Origin: Desulfocapsa sp.
Lineage (GTDB): Bacteria; Desulfobacterota; Desulfobulbia; Desulfobulbales; Desulfocapsaceae
Assembly (NCBI GenBank): GCA_013792135.1
Contig: VMSP01000002.1
Location: forward strand, 1-49,173
DNA: 49,173 bases
Reading direction: 5' to 3'
Shown here piece by piece: positions 27,968 through 37,497 of the stretch (the first letter of the stretch is position 1; each line of letters opens with the position of its first letter). The notes beneath the pieces are model-generated. The model ran no database searches and was not told the origin of the DNA. It saw only the letters and a program-made list of their open reading frames with translations. The position numbers were made by a program, and so were the translations under genes.

Positions 27968-29731
27968 ATGGTCCTTGATCCAACTAAACATGCAGACTGG
28001 GAAATAGCACAGGAAGCGGAAAGCCGGATGAAAACTGTCTATGAACTAGCTGAAAAGCTTGGTCTTGAAAAAGAGGAACTCCTGCCGCATGGACATTTTG
28101 TCGGCAAACTTGATTTCAAGAAAATCATGAATCGCCTGGGTGATAAACCCGATGGAAAATATGTTGATGTGACTGCCATTAGTCCCACACCTCTTGGTGA
28201 AGGAAAATCAACCTGCTGCATGGGACTGGTCCAGGGACTTGGTAAGCGGAACAAGAGTGTTATCGGAGCCATCCGTCAGCCATCAGGCGGGCCCACCATG
28301 AATATCAAGGGTTCGGCTGCCGGTGGCGGTCTTGCCCAGTGTATTCCTCTGACCGAGTTCTCCCTTGGCCTGACCGGTGATATCAACGCCATCATGAACG
28401 CTCACAACCTGGGCATGGTGGCGCTTACCTCCCGGATGCAGCATGAGGCCAACTACACCGATGCCCAGCTTGCACAGCGGAATTTGAAGCGGCTTGATAT
28501 CCATCCCAAGAAAGTGGAATTCAACTGGATTATGGACTTCTGTGCCCAGGCCCTGCGCAATATTACTATCGGTATCGGCGGCAAGATGGATGGGTTCACC
28601 ATGCAGTCTTCCTTTGCCATTGCCGTTTCTTCCGAGATCATGGCAATCCTCTCAATTTCCAATGACCTTGCCGATATGCGTAGACGGATGGGCAAGATTG
28701 TTGTTGCCTATGACCGGCAGGACAGGCCTGTAACCACTGCTGATCTCGAAGTTGATGGTGCCATGACCGCCTGGATGGTTCAGGCCCTGAATCCGAATCT
28801 GCTGCAGACCCTGGAAGGACAGCCGGTCCTGGTGCATGCCGGTCCTTTTGCCAATATTGCCATTGGTCAGTCCTCTGTAATTGCTGATCGGGTTGGCTTG
28901 AAGATTGCTGATTACAATGTTACCGAGTCTGGATTTGGTGCTGATATCGGATTTGAGAAGTTCTGGAATCTGAAGTGTCGTTTCTCCGGTAACAAACCAA
29001 ACTGTGCGGTTGTTGTCGCCACCATCCGGGCATTAAAATGCCACGGCGGTGCTCCCATTCCAGTCCCTGGCAAGCCAATGCCGACCGAGTATGCTAAAGA
29101 AAATGTGGGTTGGGTTGAAGAGGGTTGTAAAAACCTGCTTCATCATATTGAAACCGTCAAGAAGGCAGGGATCAATCCTGTTGTCTGTATCAATGCCTTT
29201 TATACGGATACGGATAATGAGATTAAGGCCGTGCGTCGTATCTGCGAGGCAGCCGGGGCACGGGTTGCCCTGTCGCGTCATTGGGAACATGGCGGCGACG
29301 GTGCGCTTGAGTTTGCCGATGCGGTAGTGGATGCTTGTGAAGAGCCAAATGACTTCAAATTTCTTTATGATCTTTCTGATCCGTTGGACAAACGCATTGA
29401 GCTTATTGCTAAAGAGGTATATGGTGCCGATGGTGTTTCCTATACCCCGGAGGCCCAAGCTAAGCTGAAACGTCTGGCCGATGATCCTGATATGAAGGAG
29501 ATGGGAACCTGTATGGTCAAGACTCATCTCTCCCTCTCCCATGATCCAAAACTGAAGGGTGTGCCCAAGGGTTGGACTCTGCCCATTCGTGATATCCTTA
29601 CTTACAAAGGTGCCGGTTTTGTCGTGCCGGTTGCCGGGGCAATCAGTCTGATGCCGGGAACAGCATCAGATCCGGCTTATCGGCGTGTAGATGTTGATGT
29701 GGAAACTGGGAAGGTCAAGGGCGTTTTTTAA
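27968..29731 (+). CDS. fhs: Formate-tetrahydrofolate ligase
   Basis: ATP-dependent ligation of formate to tetrahydrofolate giving 10-formyl-THF: a one-carbon entry point and a step of the methyl branch of the reductive acetyl-CoA pathway. Seen: nucleotide-binding [20 protein letters not shown], the [20 protein letters not shown] region, [25 protein letters not shown], and the C-terminal [20 protein letters not shown]. 587 residues, some 30 more than the commonest bacterial form, mainly at the N-terminus (residues 1-70). GAGAGGAGA precedes ATG 27968. Monocistronic between two terminators. With thyX upstream it suggests local grouping of folate genes, but not an acetogenic operon: no other pathway gene is present. 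Confidence 0.96.
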   Translation: MVLDPTKHADWEIAQEAESRMKTVYELAEKLGLEKEELLPHGHFVGKLDFKKIMNRLGDKPDGKYVDVTAISPTPLGEGKSTCCMGLVQGLGKRNKSVIGAIRQPSGGPTMNIKGSAAGGGLAQCIPLTEFSLGLTGDINAIMNAHNLGMVALTSRMQHEANYTDAQLAQRNLKRLDIHPKKVEFNWIMDFCAQALRNITIGIGGKMDGFTMQSSFAIAVSSEIMAILSISNDLADMRRRMGKIVVAYDRQDRPVTTADLEVDGAMTAWMVQALNPNLLQTLEGQPVLVHAGPFANIAIGQSSVIADRVGLKIADYNVTESGFGADIGFEKFWNLKCRFSGNKPNCAVVVATIRALKCHGGAPIPVPGKPMPTEYAKENVGWVEEGCKNLLHHIETVKKAGINPVVCINAFYTDTDNEIKAVRRICEAAGARVALSRHWEHGGDGALEFADAVVDACEEPNDFKFLYDLSDPLDKRIELIAKEVYGADGVSYTPEAQAKLKRLADDPDMKEMGTCMVKTHLSLSHDPKLKGVPKGWTLPIRDILTYKGAGFVVPVAGAISLMPGTASDPAYRRVDVDVETGKVKGVF

Positions 29732-29735
29732 TAGC

Positions 29736-29803
29736 AATTACGAATATGGAATTACGAATTACAAATGATGAAGTCATTATTTTCTAATTCGTAATTCGTA
29801 ATT
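29736..29803. repeat. Inverted-repeat element built from AATTACGAA units
   Basis: AATTACGAA (29736-29744) and AATTACGAATTA (29750-29761) face TAATTCGTAATT (29785-29796) and an overlapping TTCGTAATT (29795-29803), with a further small stem AATGA/TCATT in the loop. It begins five bases after the fhs stop codon. The same wording is widespread in unrelated bacterial genomes. Confidence 0.65.
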
Positions 29804-29812
29804 AGTAACAAT

Positions 29813-29855
29813 AACGGGTTAAAAAGATTTTTCTTTTTAACCCGTTTGTTTTTTT
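29813..29855 (+). terminator. Rho-independent terminator of fhs
   Basis: AACGGGTTAAAAAG (29813-29826) and CTTTTTAACCCGTT (29833-29846), six-base loop, followed by TGTTTTTTT. Confidence 0.9.
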
Positions 29856-29947
29856 AGGAAAAAGGATGTATCTTTTGGAAGCTGAAAAGTTTTGTTTGGC
29901 TCCCTATTTCAGGTCTGGGTATATGTAATCTTTATTTGTAGGATAAA

Positions 29948-32197
29948 ATGGCTGTATCACCTAATACTAAAATGGCATCCCAGAAAACGGGTCTTCGCGG
30001 AACAGTAAAAGACCAGTCCGGCGCCGGTAAATATAAGATTGGTGAACTCCTGAGTAAGGCTGGTTATATTACCCCTACTCAATTGGAGATCGCCAAACAG
30101 CAGCAAAAGAAGAATGGTGGACGTCTCGGTACCATCCTGATTCAATTGGAATATATTGACAGGGATACCATCAGTACCTTTCTAAATCGCCAGCATAATA
30201 TTACCTCTGTTGCCATTAGTAATGAGCCGCCAGGAAAGGATGCTATAAAGCTCTTGCCCTATGAAACGGCCAAGAAATTCATGGCTTTTCCGTTGCGTGT
30301 TGTCGGTAATACTTTGCAGATTACCATGGCGGAACCGACTGATACTGAGGCTGTTGCCAAGCTGCAGGAAATTATCGGGAGAGATTTGACTGTCTGTGTC
30401 TCCATCGAAGAGGATATTATTGCGGCGTATCAGCAATATTATCGTATTGATGCCGCCGAGGTTGCGGCTTTGCGCAGCGGCCAGGGGGAGAAGGTTGAAG
30501 AGGAGATGTCGGTCACCGAGATTGATGATTTCGGTTCCATTGTGGCTGAGGCGGCGGATGATTTTGAGATAGAGTCAGCTGAGGAAAAAGAGGGGAAAGA
30601 GCAGTTTGCGGCATCGGATGCCCCCATTATCAAACTGGTGAATGGAATCTTGGTCAAGGCGGTGCAGGAGGGTGCCTCTGATATCCATCTGGAACCGTAT
30701 GAAAAAAATATGCAGGTTCGCTATCGGAAGGATGGATCTCTTTTCAAGTCAATGAATCTGCCATTGACGATTAAGAACGCCCTGGTTGCCCGGGTAAAAA
30801 TTCTGGCAAACCTGAACATTACCGAGCGTCGTATTCCCCAGGATGGTCGCATTAAGATGCGCTTGGGACATAATCGCTCCGTTGATTTTCGTGTTTCAAC
30901 CCTGCCCACGCTTTTTGGGGAATCGGTGGTTCTCCGTATCCTTGATAAAAGTTCCCTGAATGTTGATTTGACTAAACTGGGTTTTGAAGTTGAGACCTTT
31001 GAGATGTTGAAAAGGTGTCTGAATCGCCCTCAAGGGCTTTTGCTGGTAACCGGGCCTACCGGCTCAGGTAAAACGGTTACCCTCTATTCGGCATTGAACT
31101 CTTTGAACAGTGAGGACATCAAAATTCTGACGGCCGAAGATCCGGTGGAGTTTAACTTCAAGGGGATCAATCAGGTGCATGTGAATGCTGAAGTTGGCAT
31201 GACCTTTGCCGCAGCCCTGAAAGCCTTTCTCCGGCAGGATCCTGATATTATCATGGTGGGTGAGATCCGTGATCTGGAAACGGCAGAGATTGCGATCAAG
31301 GCTGCTATGACCGGACATCTTGTCTTTTCAACCCTGCATACCAATGACAGTGCGGCAACTATTGCCCGTCTGGTGAATATCGGAATTCCTTCCTTTATGC
31401 TGGCTTCTTCTGTTACCATGGTTCTTTCCCAACGTCTGGGAAGAAAATTGTGTCAGAAGTGTAAAACTCCGGTGATGCATGATCCACAAGAACTGGTACA
31501 TATGGGGTTTAATGAAGATGAAGTCGATACCCTGGTCACCTATGGTGCTGTTGGATGCTCTGCGTGCAATGGTGTCGGCTATAAAGGGCGAGTCGGTTTT
31601 TTTGAACTGCTGGAGGTGACTGATGAGGTAGCTACGGCTATTAGCGCAGAGGTCCCTGAGGACACCCTGCGCAAGGTGGCGATCCAGTCAGGAATGGTCC
31701 CATTGCGTCAGGCAGCCCTGCAGAAGGTTCGTGATGGTGTGACTAGCGTTGAAGAGGTTTTAAGGCGCACTGTTGCACACGAGGAGAGTCTACCCGCCTA
31801 TCTGGTGAATCCCGATGTGGAGAACTATGAAGATGGTGATATAATTATTCGTGAAGGGAACCGGGATATCGATTTTTTTAAATTGATTCGTGGAGCGCTG
31901 ACAGTTATCAAGGGAGGAAAAAAGATCGCCGAATTGACCGAGCCGGGTGAATATTTCGGAGAAATGGCGGCAATTTCGGGTGAGCAGCGTGCCGCCTCAA
32001 TAATCTCCCAGGGTCGTTCTTCGGTTAAACGGTTTCCCGGTGATAAGTTGGAAGAGGTGATAAAGAAATATCCAGATGTCTCCGAACATCTTTTTAAAAC
32101 AATGGTCACCAGATTGCAGAAGTCAAATCAGATTATTGTCAAACTTGCAGGCAGCAGTAGTGGACGACCGCCCCAACCACCACCGCGTCAAGTATGA
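29948..32197 (+). CDS. PilB/GspE-type secretion ATPase with C-terminal cyclic-nucleotide-binding-like domain
   Basis: Hexameric ATPase that powers type IV pilus extension or type II secretion. Seen: N-terminal MshEN-type domain (about residues 28-165: KIGELLSKAGYITPTQLEIA, GGRLGTILI), which in relatives can bind c-di-GMP. The ATPase core has Walker A G369-PTGSGKT376, Asp box around DPVEFNFKGINQVHVN, Walker B DPDIIMVGEIRD and the His box GHLVFSTLHTNDSAATI. A zinc tetracysteine follows near 500-540 (CQKCKT, GCSACNG). Unusually, residues about 620-735 add a cNMP-binding fold with a phosphate-binding cassette (FGEMAAISGEQRAASI, the usual Glu and Arg present). 749 residues against about 570 for PilB. 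No pilin or platform-protein genes are nearby. It overlaps the next gene by ATGA. Confidence 0.9.
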   Translation: MAVSPNTKMASQKTGLRGTVKDQSGAGKYKIGELLSKAGYITPTQLEIAKQQQKKNGGRLGTILIQLEYIDRDTISTFLNRQHNITSVAISNEPPGKDAIKLLPYETAKKFMAFPLRVVGNTLQITMAEPTDTEAVAKLQEIIGRDLTVCVSIEEDIIAAYQQYYRIDAAEVAALRSGQGEKVEEEMSVTEIDDFGSIVAEAADDFEIESAEEKEGKEQFAASDAPIIKLVNGILVKAVQEGASDIHLEPYEKNMQVRYRKDGSLFKSMNLPLTIKNALVARVKILANLNITERRIPQDGRIKMRLGHNRSVDFRVSTLPTLFGESVVLRILDKSSLNVDLTKLGFEVETFEMLKRCLNRPQGLLLVTGPTGSGKTVTLYSALNSLNSEDIKILTAEDPVEFNFKGINQVHVNAEVGMTFAAALKAFLRQDPDIIMVGEIRDLETAEIAIKAAMTGHLVFSTLHTNDSAATIARLVNIGIPSFMLASSVTMVLSQRLGRKLCQKCKTPVMHDPQELVHMGFNEDEVDTLVTYGAVGCSACNGVGYKGRVGFFELLEVTDEVATAISAEVPEDTLRKVAIQSGMVPLRQAALQKVRDGVTSVEEVLRRTVAHEESLPAYLVNPDVENYEDGDIIIREGNRDIDFFKLIRGALTVIKGGKKIAELTEPGEYFGEMAAISGEQRAASIISQGRSSVKRFPGDKLEEVIKKYPDVSEHLFKTMVTRLQKSNQIIVKLAGSSSGRPPQPPPRQV

Positions 32198-32982
32198 GTC
32201 AGGTTTCTGTCTATATCATAGCCTATAATGAGGCCGAGAAGATTCAGGCTGCAGTGCATTCGGTTTTGTGGGCCGATGAAATTATTGTAGTGGATTCGCA
32301 TTCCACGGACGATACGGTGCAGATTGCTGAGTCACTTGGGGTTAAAGTTGTTCAGGTTGATTTCAAGGGATTTGGCGACCTGCGGAACAGGGCGATGTCG
32401 GCCTGTTCCCATGAGTGGATCTTCAGTTTGGACTCTGATGAACGGTGTACACCGGAGGCCCGGGATGAAATCCTGGAAATTGTTCGTGCCGATAAGGGCG
32501 CTGATGCCTATTATGTGCCGCGCAGGAATTTTTTCATGGGCCAATGGATCAAGCACTCAGGCTTTTATCCCGATTACCGGCAGCCGCAACTTTTCAGAAA
32601 AGGGGCTCTTGTTTTTAAACAGGATATGGTGCATGAGGCTTATTCAATCAACTCTTCACGCAAACCCGGATTCTTGCGCCATGCTATCTGGCAGGTTCCT
32701 TTTAAAAATATGGAAGAGGTGATGCATAAGGCCAATAAATATTCGACGCTCGGGGCAATCAAGCTTGCTGAAAATGGGAAGGAGGCGACCATGGGTAAGG
32801 CATTAGCGCGCGGGGGGTGGTCATTTTTTAAGCTTTATTTTTTGAAACGAGGGATTTTGGACGGATGGCCAGGCTTTGTCATTGCCCTTGGCAACTTTGA
32901 AGGAACTTTTTATCGCTATGCCAAATTGCATGAGTTGAAATCACAATGGCGAATGCCGGAGTCGCCCCCTCTCTCGAAATAA
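32194..32982 (+). CDS. Family 2 glycosyltransferase, WaaE/KdtX-like
   Basis: Adds a sugar to the LPS inner core in related systems (WaaE-type beta-glucosyltransferase). Seen: GT-A fold start VSVYIIAYNEAEKIQAAV, WADEIIVVDSHSTDDT, nucleotide-sugar site FSLDSDERC, then the WaaE-typical FFMGQWIKHSGFYPDYRQPQ with QDMVHE, and a C-terminal KLYFLKRGILDGWPGF membrane-associated region. 262 residues. The ATG overlaps the ATPase stop (ATGA), so expression is coupled to that gene, an odd pairing of a secretion motor with a core glycosyltransferase. It converges with the LPS operon on the other strand. Confidence 0.88.
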   Translation: MSQVSVYIIAYNEAEKIQAAVHSVLWADEIIVVDSHSTDDTVQIAESLGVKVVQVDFKGFGDLRNRAMSACSHEWIFSLDSDERCTPEARDEILEIVRADKGADAYYVPRRNFFMGQWIKHSGFYPDYRQPQLFRKGALVFKQDMVHEAYSINSSRKPGFLRHAIWQVPFKNMEEVMHKANKYSTLGAIKLAENGKEATMGKALARGGWSFFKLYFLKRGILDGWPGFVIALGNFEGTFYRYAKLHELKSQWRMPESPPLSK

Positions 32983-32998
32983 TCAGGCATTCCTTGAA

Positions 32999-33793
32999 TC
33001 ACGTTCCCTGAAGATGCTGGGATAGTCCCTTGTCGCACCAGACGAGTTGATTGTCACAAGTGTCGGCCAGTATGGCGTCATTGATTGGCAGACTTTTTCG
33101 TGAATTCATCGGGTGATAAAGGTGGTAGGCAAGGGCGTTAAATCTGATATTTTGACGTCTGATGCCGTTGTTAAGTAATCTTGCCGTAAATTCTGAATCC
33201 TCTCGGCCCCATCCCAAAAATTCTTCATTAAATCCATTAACTGCCTCGGCATCTTTTTTCCAGAAAGCAAAGTTACAGGTCTTAATTCCGCTCAGTTTTT
33301 TACTGCTAAAAGAGCAAAGACTTGATAGCAGGCTGGAACGAAGGCAGTTTTTCCTGTTTTCTATGCCAGGGGCACAGAGACAGACGCGGATTTTTTTTTG
33401 TTGTAGGGCCTGTTGAGTTGATTTTTCGTTGAGAAGGACGCGGGATCCCTGCACAAAAAATCCTGTTTGAGCTGCCAGGATATGGTCTGCGATAAAATGT
33501 TGCTCCAGAACAATGTCCCCATCAATAAGAATCAGATACTCACCTGTCGCTTTGGCAATAGCTTTGTTGCGGCTGCGAGCTAGGCGAAAGCCTTTGTTTT
33601 GCTGCCAGGAGTGAATAAGGGGAACAGGAGATTTCTTTGCCAGACTTTCAACGATTTCTCGTGTCGCATTGTCAGAACCATCGTCAGCGATAATGATTTC
33701 ATTTGGAAACTGAGACTGTGTGAAGACACTGAGGAGGGAAAGTTCCAAAGCTTCTTTCCAGTTGTATGTGGTAATAATGAGTGAGGTGCGCAT
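32999..33793 (-). CDS. Family 2 glycosyltransferase
   Basis: Last gene of the leftward LPS-core operon. Seen: TSLIITTYNWKEALELSL, IIADDGSDNATREIV, the DXD-type LILIDGDIVLE, and a C-terminal galactosyltransferase-like segment with NFAFWKKDAEAVNGF and GWGREDSEFTARL (an ED catalytic-base motif). 264 residues from ATG 33793; TTG 33799 is also in frame and neither start has a strong Shine-Dalgarno. It follows the heptosyltransferase by 16 bases. Sugar specificity unknown. Confidence 0.85.
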   Translation of the reverse strand: MRTSLIITTYNWKEALELSLLSVFTQSQFPNEIIIADDGSDNATREIVESLAKKSPVPLIHSWQQNKGFRLARSRNKAIAKATGEYLILIDGDIVLEQHFIADHILAAQTGFFVQGSRVLLNEKSTQQALQQKKIRVCLCAPGIENRKNCLRSSLLSSLCSFSSKKLSGIKTCNFAFWKKDAEAVNGFNEEFLGWGREDSEFTARLLNNGIRRQNIRFNALAYHLYHPMNSRKSLPINDAILADTCDNQLVWCDKGLSQHLQGT

Positions 33794-33809
33794 AAGCAAG
33801 ATTCAAGAT

Positions 33810-34883
33810 TTATGTTGAGCGTAAGAGTCCGCTTCTTGTAATTGTTTCTCTGACATGTTCCACGGTGATATCCCTCATGCATGTCCATTTATTACAAGGC
33901 TTCCTCCTGTAACAGGGGATACAGTCTAACTGCTCCTGAATAACAGTGTGGATGGTTCCGTAGGGGCCGGTTCTGACTGGGTTTGCTGGGCCGAATATGG
34001 CAAAAACCGGGATGCCAAGCGCCGCCGCGATATGCATGGGGCCGGTGTCATTGGAGATGAAAAAATGGGCCCTGGCAATCAGGGCCACAAGCTCCTTGAG
34101 GCCGGTTTGCCCTGCCAGATTGATGGCCATGCCCTTGCTGGCCGCAACGACCGCCTCAGCCACCCCTGCATCTGCCTTGTTGCTGATAATCACCGAGGGC
34201 AAGGGCAAGCTCGCTGTCAGTTCTCCAAAGCGATCAGCAGGCCAGCGGTTGGCCTCTTTCCCTGCGGAGGGCGCGATAATGCAGAAGCGATCAGGAAGTG
34301 AAGAGAGCAGTGGGCTGTCAGAAGGGTAAGGAGGCATCGGGTGGCTGACCTGTGAGGTGTCACAGCCCATGAGGGCGGCCAGCTTGAGATAGCGGTCAAT
34401 GGCATGGATCTGTCTTCCACCTTCAACCTTGTGGGTATAAAAAAGGGGGCTGCCTTCATCCGAGTCAGCAAAGCCCAGTTTGTAACGGGCACCGGCGGCA
34501 AAGGTAATCAGGCCGCTGCGCAGAAGTCCGGAGAGATCAATGGAGACGTCAAATCGTTCTCCTGCCAGAGCTTTTCTGAAGGTATTGATTTCCGGGATGA
34601 TCTCCCGGAAACGGGAGAGTTGTTTCCATCTCTCTTTGTCCATTATCCATAATCTGTTGATCATGGAATGACCTTCAAGAAAGGTATGCAGGCCCCTGGC
34701 CACGACCCAGTGAATTTTGGCTGCAGGAAATGTTGTGCGAACCACGGCCAGAAAAGGCAGGGTGTGGACAATATCGCCGAGTGCACTGGGCTTGATGATG
34801 AGAATTTTTTCCGGTGGTTCTGGAAAAAATATGGGCCGGTGGGGTGTCTGTGTCATGGAATATGAATTATTGCATTTGGTCAT
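33810..34883 (-). CDS. Lipopolysaccharide heptosyltransferase, GT9 family (WaaC/WaaF-like)
   Basis: Transfers L-glycero-D-manno-heptose from ADP-heptose to the LPS inner core. Seen: KILIIKPSALGDIVHTLPFL with the family's N-terminal SALGDIVH motif, KIHWVVARGLHTFL, IDLSGLLRSGLI, and a C-terminal donor-binding SNDTGPMHIAAALGIPVFAI. 357 residues. ATG 34883 overlaps the upstream stop codon (ATGA). SALGDIVH and WVV..G features are closer to WaaC (heptosyltransferase I) than WaaF, but I would not insist. Identifies the operon as LPS core biosynthesis. Confidence 0.92.
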   Translation of the reverse strand: MTKCNNSYSMTQTPHRPIFFPEPPEKILIIKPSALGDIVHTLPFLAVVRTTFPAAKIHWVVARGLHTFLEGHSMINRLWIMDKERWKQLSRFREIIPEINTFRKALAGERFDVSIDLSGLLRSGLITFAAGARYKLGFADSDEGSPLFYTHKVEGGRQIHAIDRYLKLAALMGCDTSQVSHPMPPYPSDSPLLSSLPDRFCIIAPSAGKEANRWPADRFGELTASLPLPSVIISNKADAGVAEAVVAASKGMAINLAGQTGLKELVALIARAHFFISNDTGPMHIAAALGIPVFAIFGPANPVRTGPYGTIHTVIQEQLDCIPCYRRKPCNKWTCMRDITVEHVRETITRSGLLRST

Positions 34884-35941
34884 CGGGGACGCAAGTCAGG
34901 ATAAAGGGCTTTGATATCGGCTATATGCTGGCTGATGGTCAGTCGGTGTCTATTGGCAAAGTTTTCCGCCACTGGAAATGTTTTGCTCAATTTTCTGATC
35001 GTGGTCGCAATGGTTTCTGGTTGATTGTTGTTCAGGAGAATACCATCCTGGTCTGAGAGTAATTCCGCAGCGCCCACTTCTCTGGTTGTGATCACCGGGG
35101 TACCGCATTGGAGTGATTCGGGGATAACCAGTCCGAAGGCCTCATAATGAGAGGGCAGGATAGTAAAATCAACAGCACTGTATATGGGGGCAAGATTGTC
35201 AATATAGCCGATATAGCGGACGTTTGCCGGAATCTTTCGCGGTAATCTGCCTCCTGCCACCAAGAGTTCAAAGCGGTCAGCGTCAAGCTGGTTGAATGCC
35301 AGGAGAAGTTGTTGTAATCCTTTACATTTATGACCGCAGGATGGGAGGAGAAAGGTGAGCTTGTTGGCAGAGATGTTGAACTCTGCACAGGTCTCTTTCA
35401 CTGTCTGGAGATCTGCTGGAAAAAATTTATCAATATCAATGGGTGGGTAGAGCACTTTAATTTTGCTCTCTTCTACATCGTAATTGTTGATGATCTCTCT
35501 GGCAATGGTCTTTGAGTGGGCTATGATAATCGGCACGGTTGCAAACATCTTTCTTTCAAAGGCAATCTCGATTTTGTCATGGAACCAGCGTAGCAGCGAA
35601 GAGCGGCTGACCCGTTTGACCACCTCTGGATGGACACCGCCACAGATGGCGATATCCTGACAACTGGTGCGGGTGAGGCTCAGCGAGATGTCATACTCTT
35701 CTCTGTTGAAATCGGTTGTGCATCTGTGCAGGAAGAGATATTTTTTCCAGCGTCCGGGCAGGGGGGGCAATTTTGTCAGGCGAATGGCACAGGAAAACCG
35801 GGCGGCAAGTTGCCTGTCAACCTCATAGGTGTGAATGGTAACCTTATCTCCAGCTGCAAGAAATCCCTTGACCAGCAAGAGCATGTAAGCCTCCATGCCG
35901 CCTCCACGGGAGAACTGGTTATGGATAATGGCAATCTTCAT
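34880..35941 (-). CDS. Family 4 glycosyltransferase
   Basis: GT-B fold glycosyltransferase of the LPS-core operon. Seen: N-terminal IAIIHNQFSRGGGMEAYMLL acceptor domain, linker KIKVLYPPIDIDKFFP, and donor-binding EX7E motif in LPSHYEAFGLVIPESLQCGTP. 353 residues. Its ATG overlaps the stop of the upstream gene and its stop overlaps the next start, both by ATGA, so the operon is tightly coupled. It resembles WaaG-type core glycosyltransferases in size and position; exact linkage unknown. Confidence 0.9.
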   Translation of the reverse strand: MKIAIIHNQFSRGGGMEAYMLLLVKGFLAAGDKVTIHTYEVDRQLAARFSCAIRLTKLPPLPGRWKKYLFLHRCTTDFNREEYDISLSLTRTSCQDIAICGGVHPEVVKRVSRSSLLRWFHDKIEIAFERKMFATVPIIIAHSKTIAREIINNYDVEESKIKVLYPPIDIDKFFPADLQTVKETCAEFNISANKLTFLLPSCGHKCKGLQQLLLAFNQLDADRFELLVAGGRLPRKIPANVRYIGYIDNLAPIYSAVDFTILPSHYEAFGLVIPESLQCGTPVITTREVGAAELLSDQDGILLNNNQPETIATTIRKLSKTFPVAENFANRHRLTISQHIADIKALYPDLRPR

Positions 35942-36927
35942 GGCAGGGTGGGTTGAGTGTCGGTCGGGCTGAAGGCGCTGATCCTGGCTAAAAAATTCCT
36001 CTCGATGGCCTTGAGCTGGCGGAGGTAGAAAAATCTTTTAATGGGACTGTTGGGCAGCAGTTGCCGGGCCATGGTTTGTCTGTTGTTGAATTTATATTGC
36101 AGGTCTGCAAGTGGGTCGTCAGTGATTGTTGGGTCACCATATCGGGCCATGGCTACCAGGTTTTTGAGCCGCCAGTGGGCAGCGTTGTGCCCGTGCCCTT
36201 GTTTTTTTCTGAAGAGTTTCTTGTTCCGTTTGACCATTTTCCTGACCGCGGCCGAGGTCTTGGAAAAACTGCCGGAACCACGATGATAGACAAAGACATC
36301 TTCGGTGATCATCAGCTTCATCCCTGTCTTGACCGCCCGGTAATTAAAATCCGTATCCTCGTAGTAGCCCAGGCCAAATTCTTCATCAAGTCCGTTTAGC
36401 TGATTATACACATCTCTGCGGATAACCACACAGAAAAAACTGAGAATGTCGGTTGGATAATGGCAATCGCGTGAGTGGGCGCACCAGGCAGCACCTTCAT
36501 CCAGGATCTCCTGCGCAGTGGTGCCTCTGGTGTGGATCTGCTGGTCATTTCCGGTCTGGTTGCTGACGGGCCCAAGCATGGACCACTCAGGATGTTCATC
36601 CATGAGCTCCACCAGGCGGGGAATGGAACCCGGAGGAACTTGGGTGTCACTGTTCAAGAGAATCAGGAGGTCAGATGATGCCTCCCGGGCGCCGGTGTTG
36701 TTGCCGCCGCTGTAGCCGCTATTGGTTTCCTTCTGTATCACTCTGATCCTGGGCATCTGCTCTGCGGTAGCCCTGATGGCCTCCTGTGTTTGTTGATCAG
36801 AATCATTGTCGACGACAATTATTTCCAGAGCAGCATTGTCCTGGTTCAGGCTTTGCAAGCAGGGGCCAGTGGTCTCAGCAAAGTTATTATGGCTGACAAT
36901 GATAACAGTGCACAGTGGTTTTTTCAT
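35938..36927 (-). CDS. Family 2 glycosyltransferase (rhamnosyl/galactofuranosyl-like)
   Basis: Seen: CTVIIVSHNNFAETTGPCL, LEIIVVDNDSDQQTQEAI, SGYSGGNNTGAREASSDLL, LILLNSDTQVPPGS (nucleotide-sugar site) and GLGYYEDTDFNYRAVKTG (catalytic ED). This pattern is that of the WcaA/RfbF-like GT2 subgroup. 329 residues, with a basic C-terminal tail from about residue 235 (KRNKKLFRKKQGHG) probably for membrane contact. ATGA overlaps on both sides place it inside the LPS-core operon. Confidence 0.9.
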   Translation of the reverse strand: MKKPLCTVIIVSHNNFAETTGPCLQSLNQDNAALEIIVVDNDSDQQTQEAIRATAEQMPRIRVIQKETNSGYSGGNNTGAREASSDLLILLNSDTQVPPGSIPRLVELMDEHPEWSMLGPVSNQTGNDQQIHTRGTTAQEILDEGAAWCAHSRDCHYPTDILSFFCVVIRRDVYNQLNGLDEEFGLGYYEDTDFNYRAVKTGMKLMITEDVFVYHRGSGSFSKTSAAVRKMVKRNKKLFRKKQGHGHNAAHWRLKNLVAMARYGDPTITDDPLADLQYKFNNRQTMARQLLPNSPIKRFFYLRQLKAIERNFLARISAFSPTDTQPTLP

Positions 36928-37493
36928 GTTGCTGCCGGCAGTTGGTGAAGCTGGTTGCTACACAGGAGGGGGAGGTTGGCCCTGATTTTTTTATCAGGCC
37001 AATCCCACCAGGCGAGCTGCAGTAGTTGGGCTATGGTGGTGTCGTCGAAACGTTTTTTTATCTCCTTAGCCGGGTTTCCGGCCATGATCGCGTACGGAGC
37101 GACGTCACTGCTTATCACAGCCTGGGCTCCAATGACCGCCCCGCTGCCAATGATGACCCCGGAGAGGATGGTGGCGCCATAGCCTATCCAGACATCATTG
37201 CCAATGACAATGTCTCCTTTGGAAGCGGGATGCCCTTTAATGGTTGCTGCTTCTGGCCATGTATCTGTGAAGGCGGAGAAGGGATAAGTGCTGATCCAGT
37301 CGCTGCGGTGATTGCCGCCCAGGATGATGGTTACCTGATCAGAAATGGAACAGAACCTGCCAATGACCAGCTGGGTGGTCTGGTCAAATTGCAGGATGGT
37401 TGGTTCGCCGTAGGTGTGATCGCCAATAGCACAGTTCGGACTGGTAATACGGTCACGGGTTAGTCCCTGTTTCTTCTTTCGGGAGAAAAACAT
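36924..37493 (-). CDS. Hexapeptide-repeat O-acetyltransferase (CatB-related)
   Basis: Left-handed beta-helix acetyltransferase that probably O- or N-acetylates a core sugar using acetyl-CoA. Seen: hexapeptide repeats (LVIGRFCSISDQVTIILGG; DIVIGNDVWIGYGATILSGV; IGSGAVIGAQAVI), the catalytic-histidine segment GGNHRSDW, and the C-terminal YAIMAGNPAKEIKKRF. 189 residues, in family range. It lies four bases after the methyltransferase stop codon and overlaps the next gene by ATGA. Confidence 0.9.
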   Translation of the reverse strand: MFFSRKKKQGLTRDRITSPNCAIGDHTYGEPTILQFDQTTQLVIGRFCSISDQVTIILGGNHRSDWISTYPFSAFTDTWPEAATIKGHPASKGDIVIGNDVWIGYGATILSGVIIGSGAVIGAQAVISSDVAPYAIMAGNPAKEIKKRFDDTTIAQLLQLAWWDWPDKKIRANLPLLCSNQLHQLPAAT

Positions 37494-37497
37494 GATT

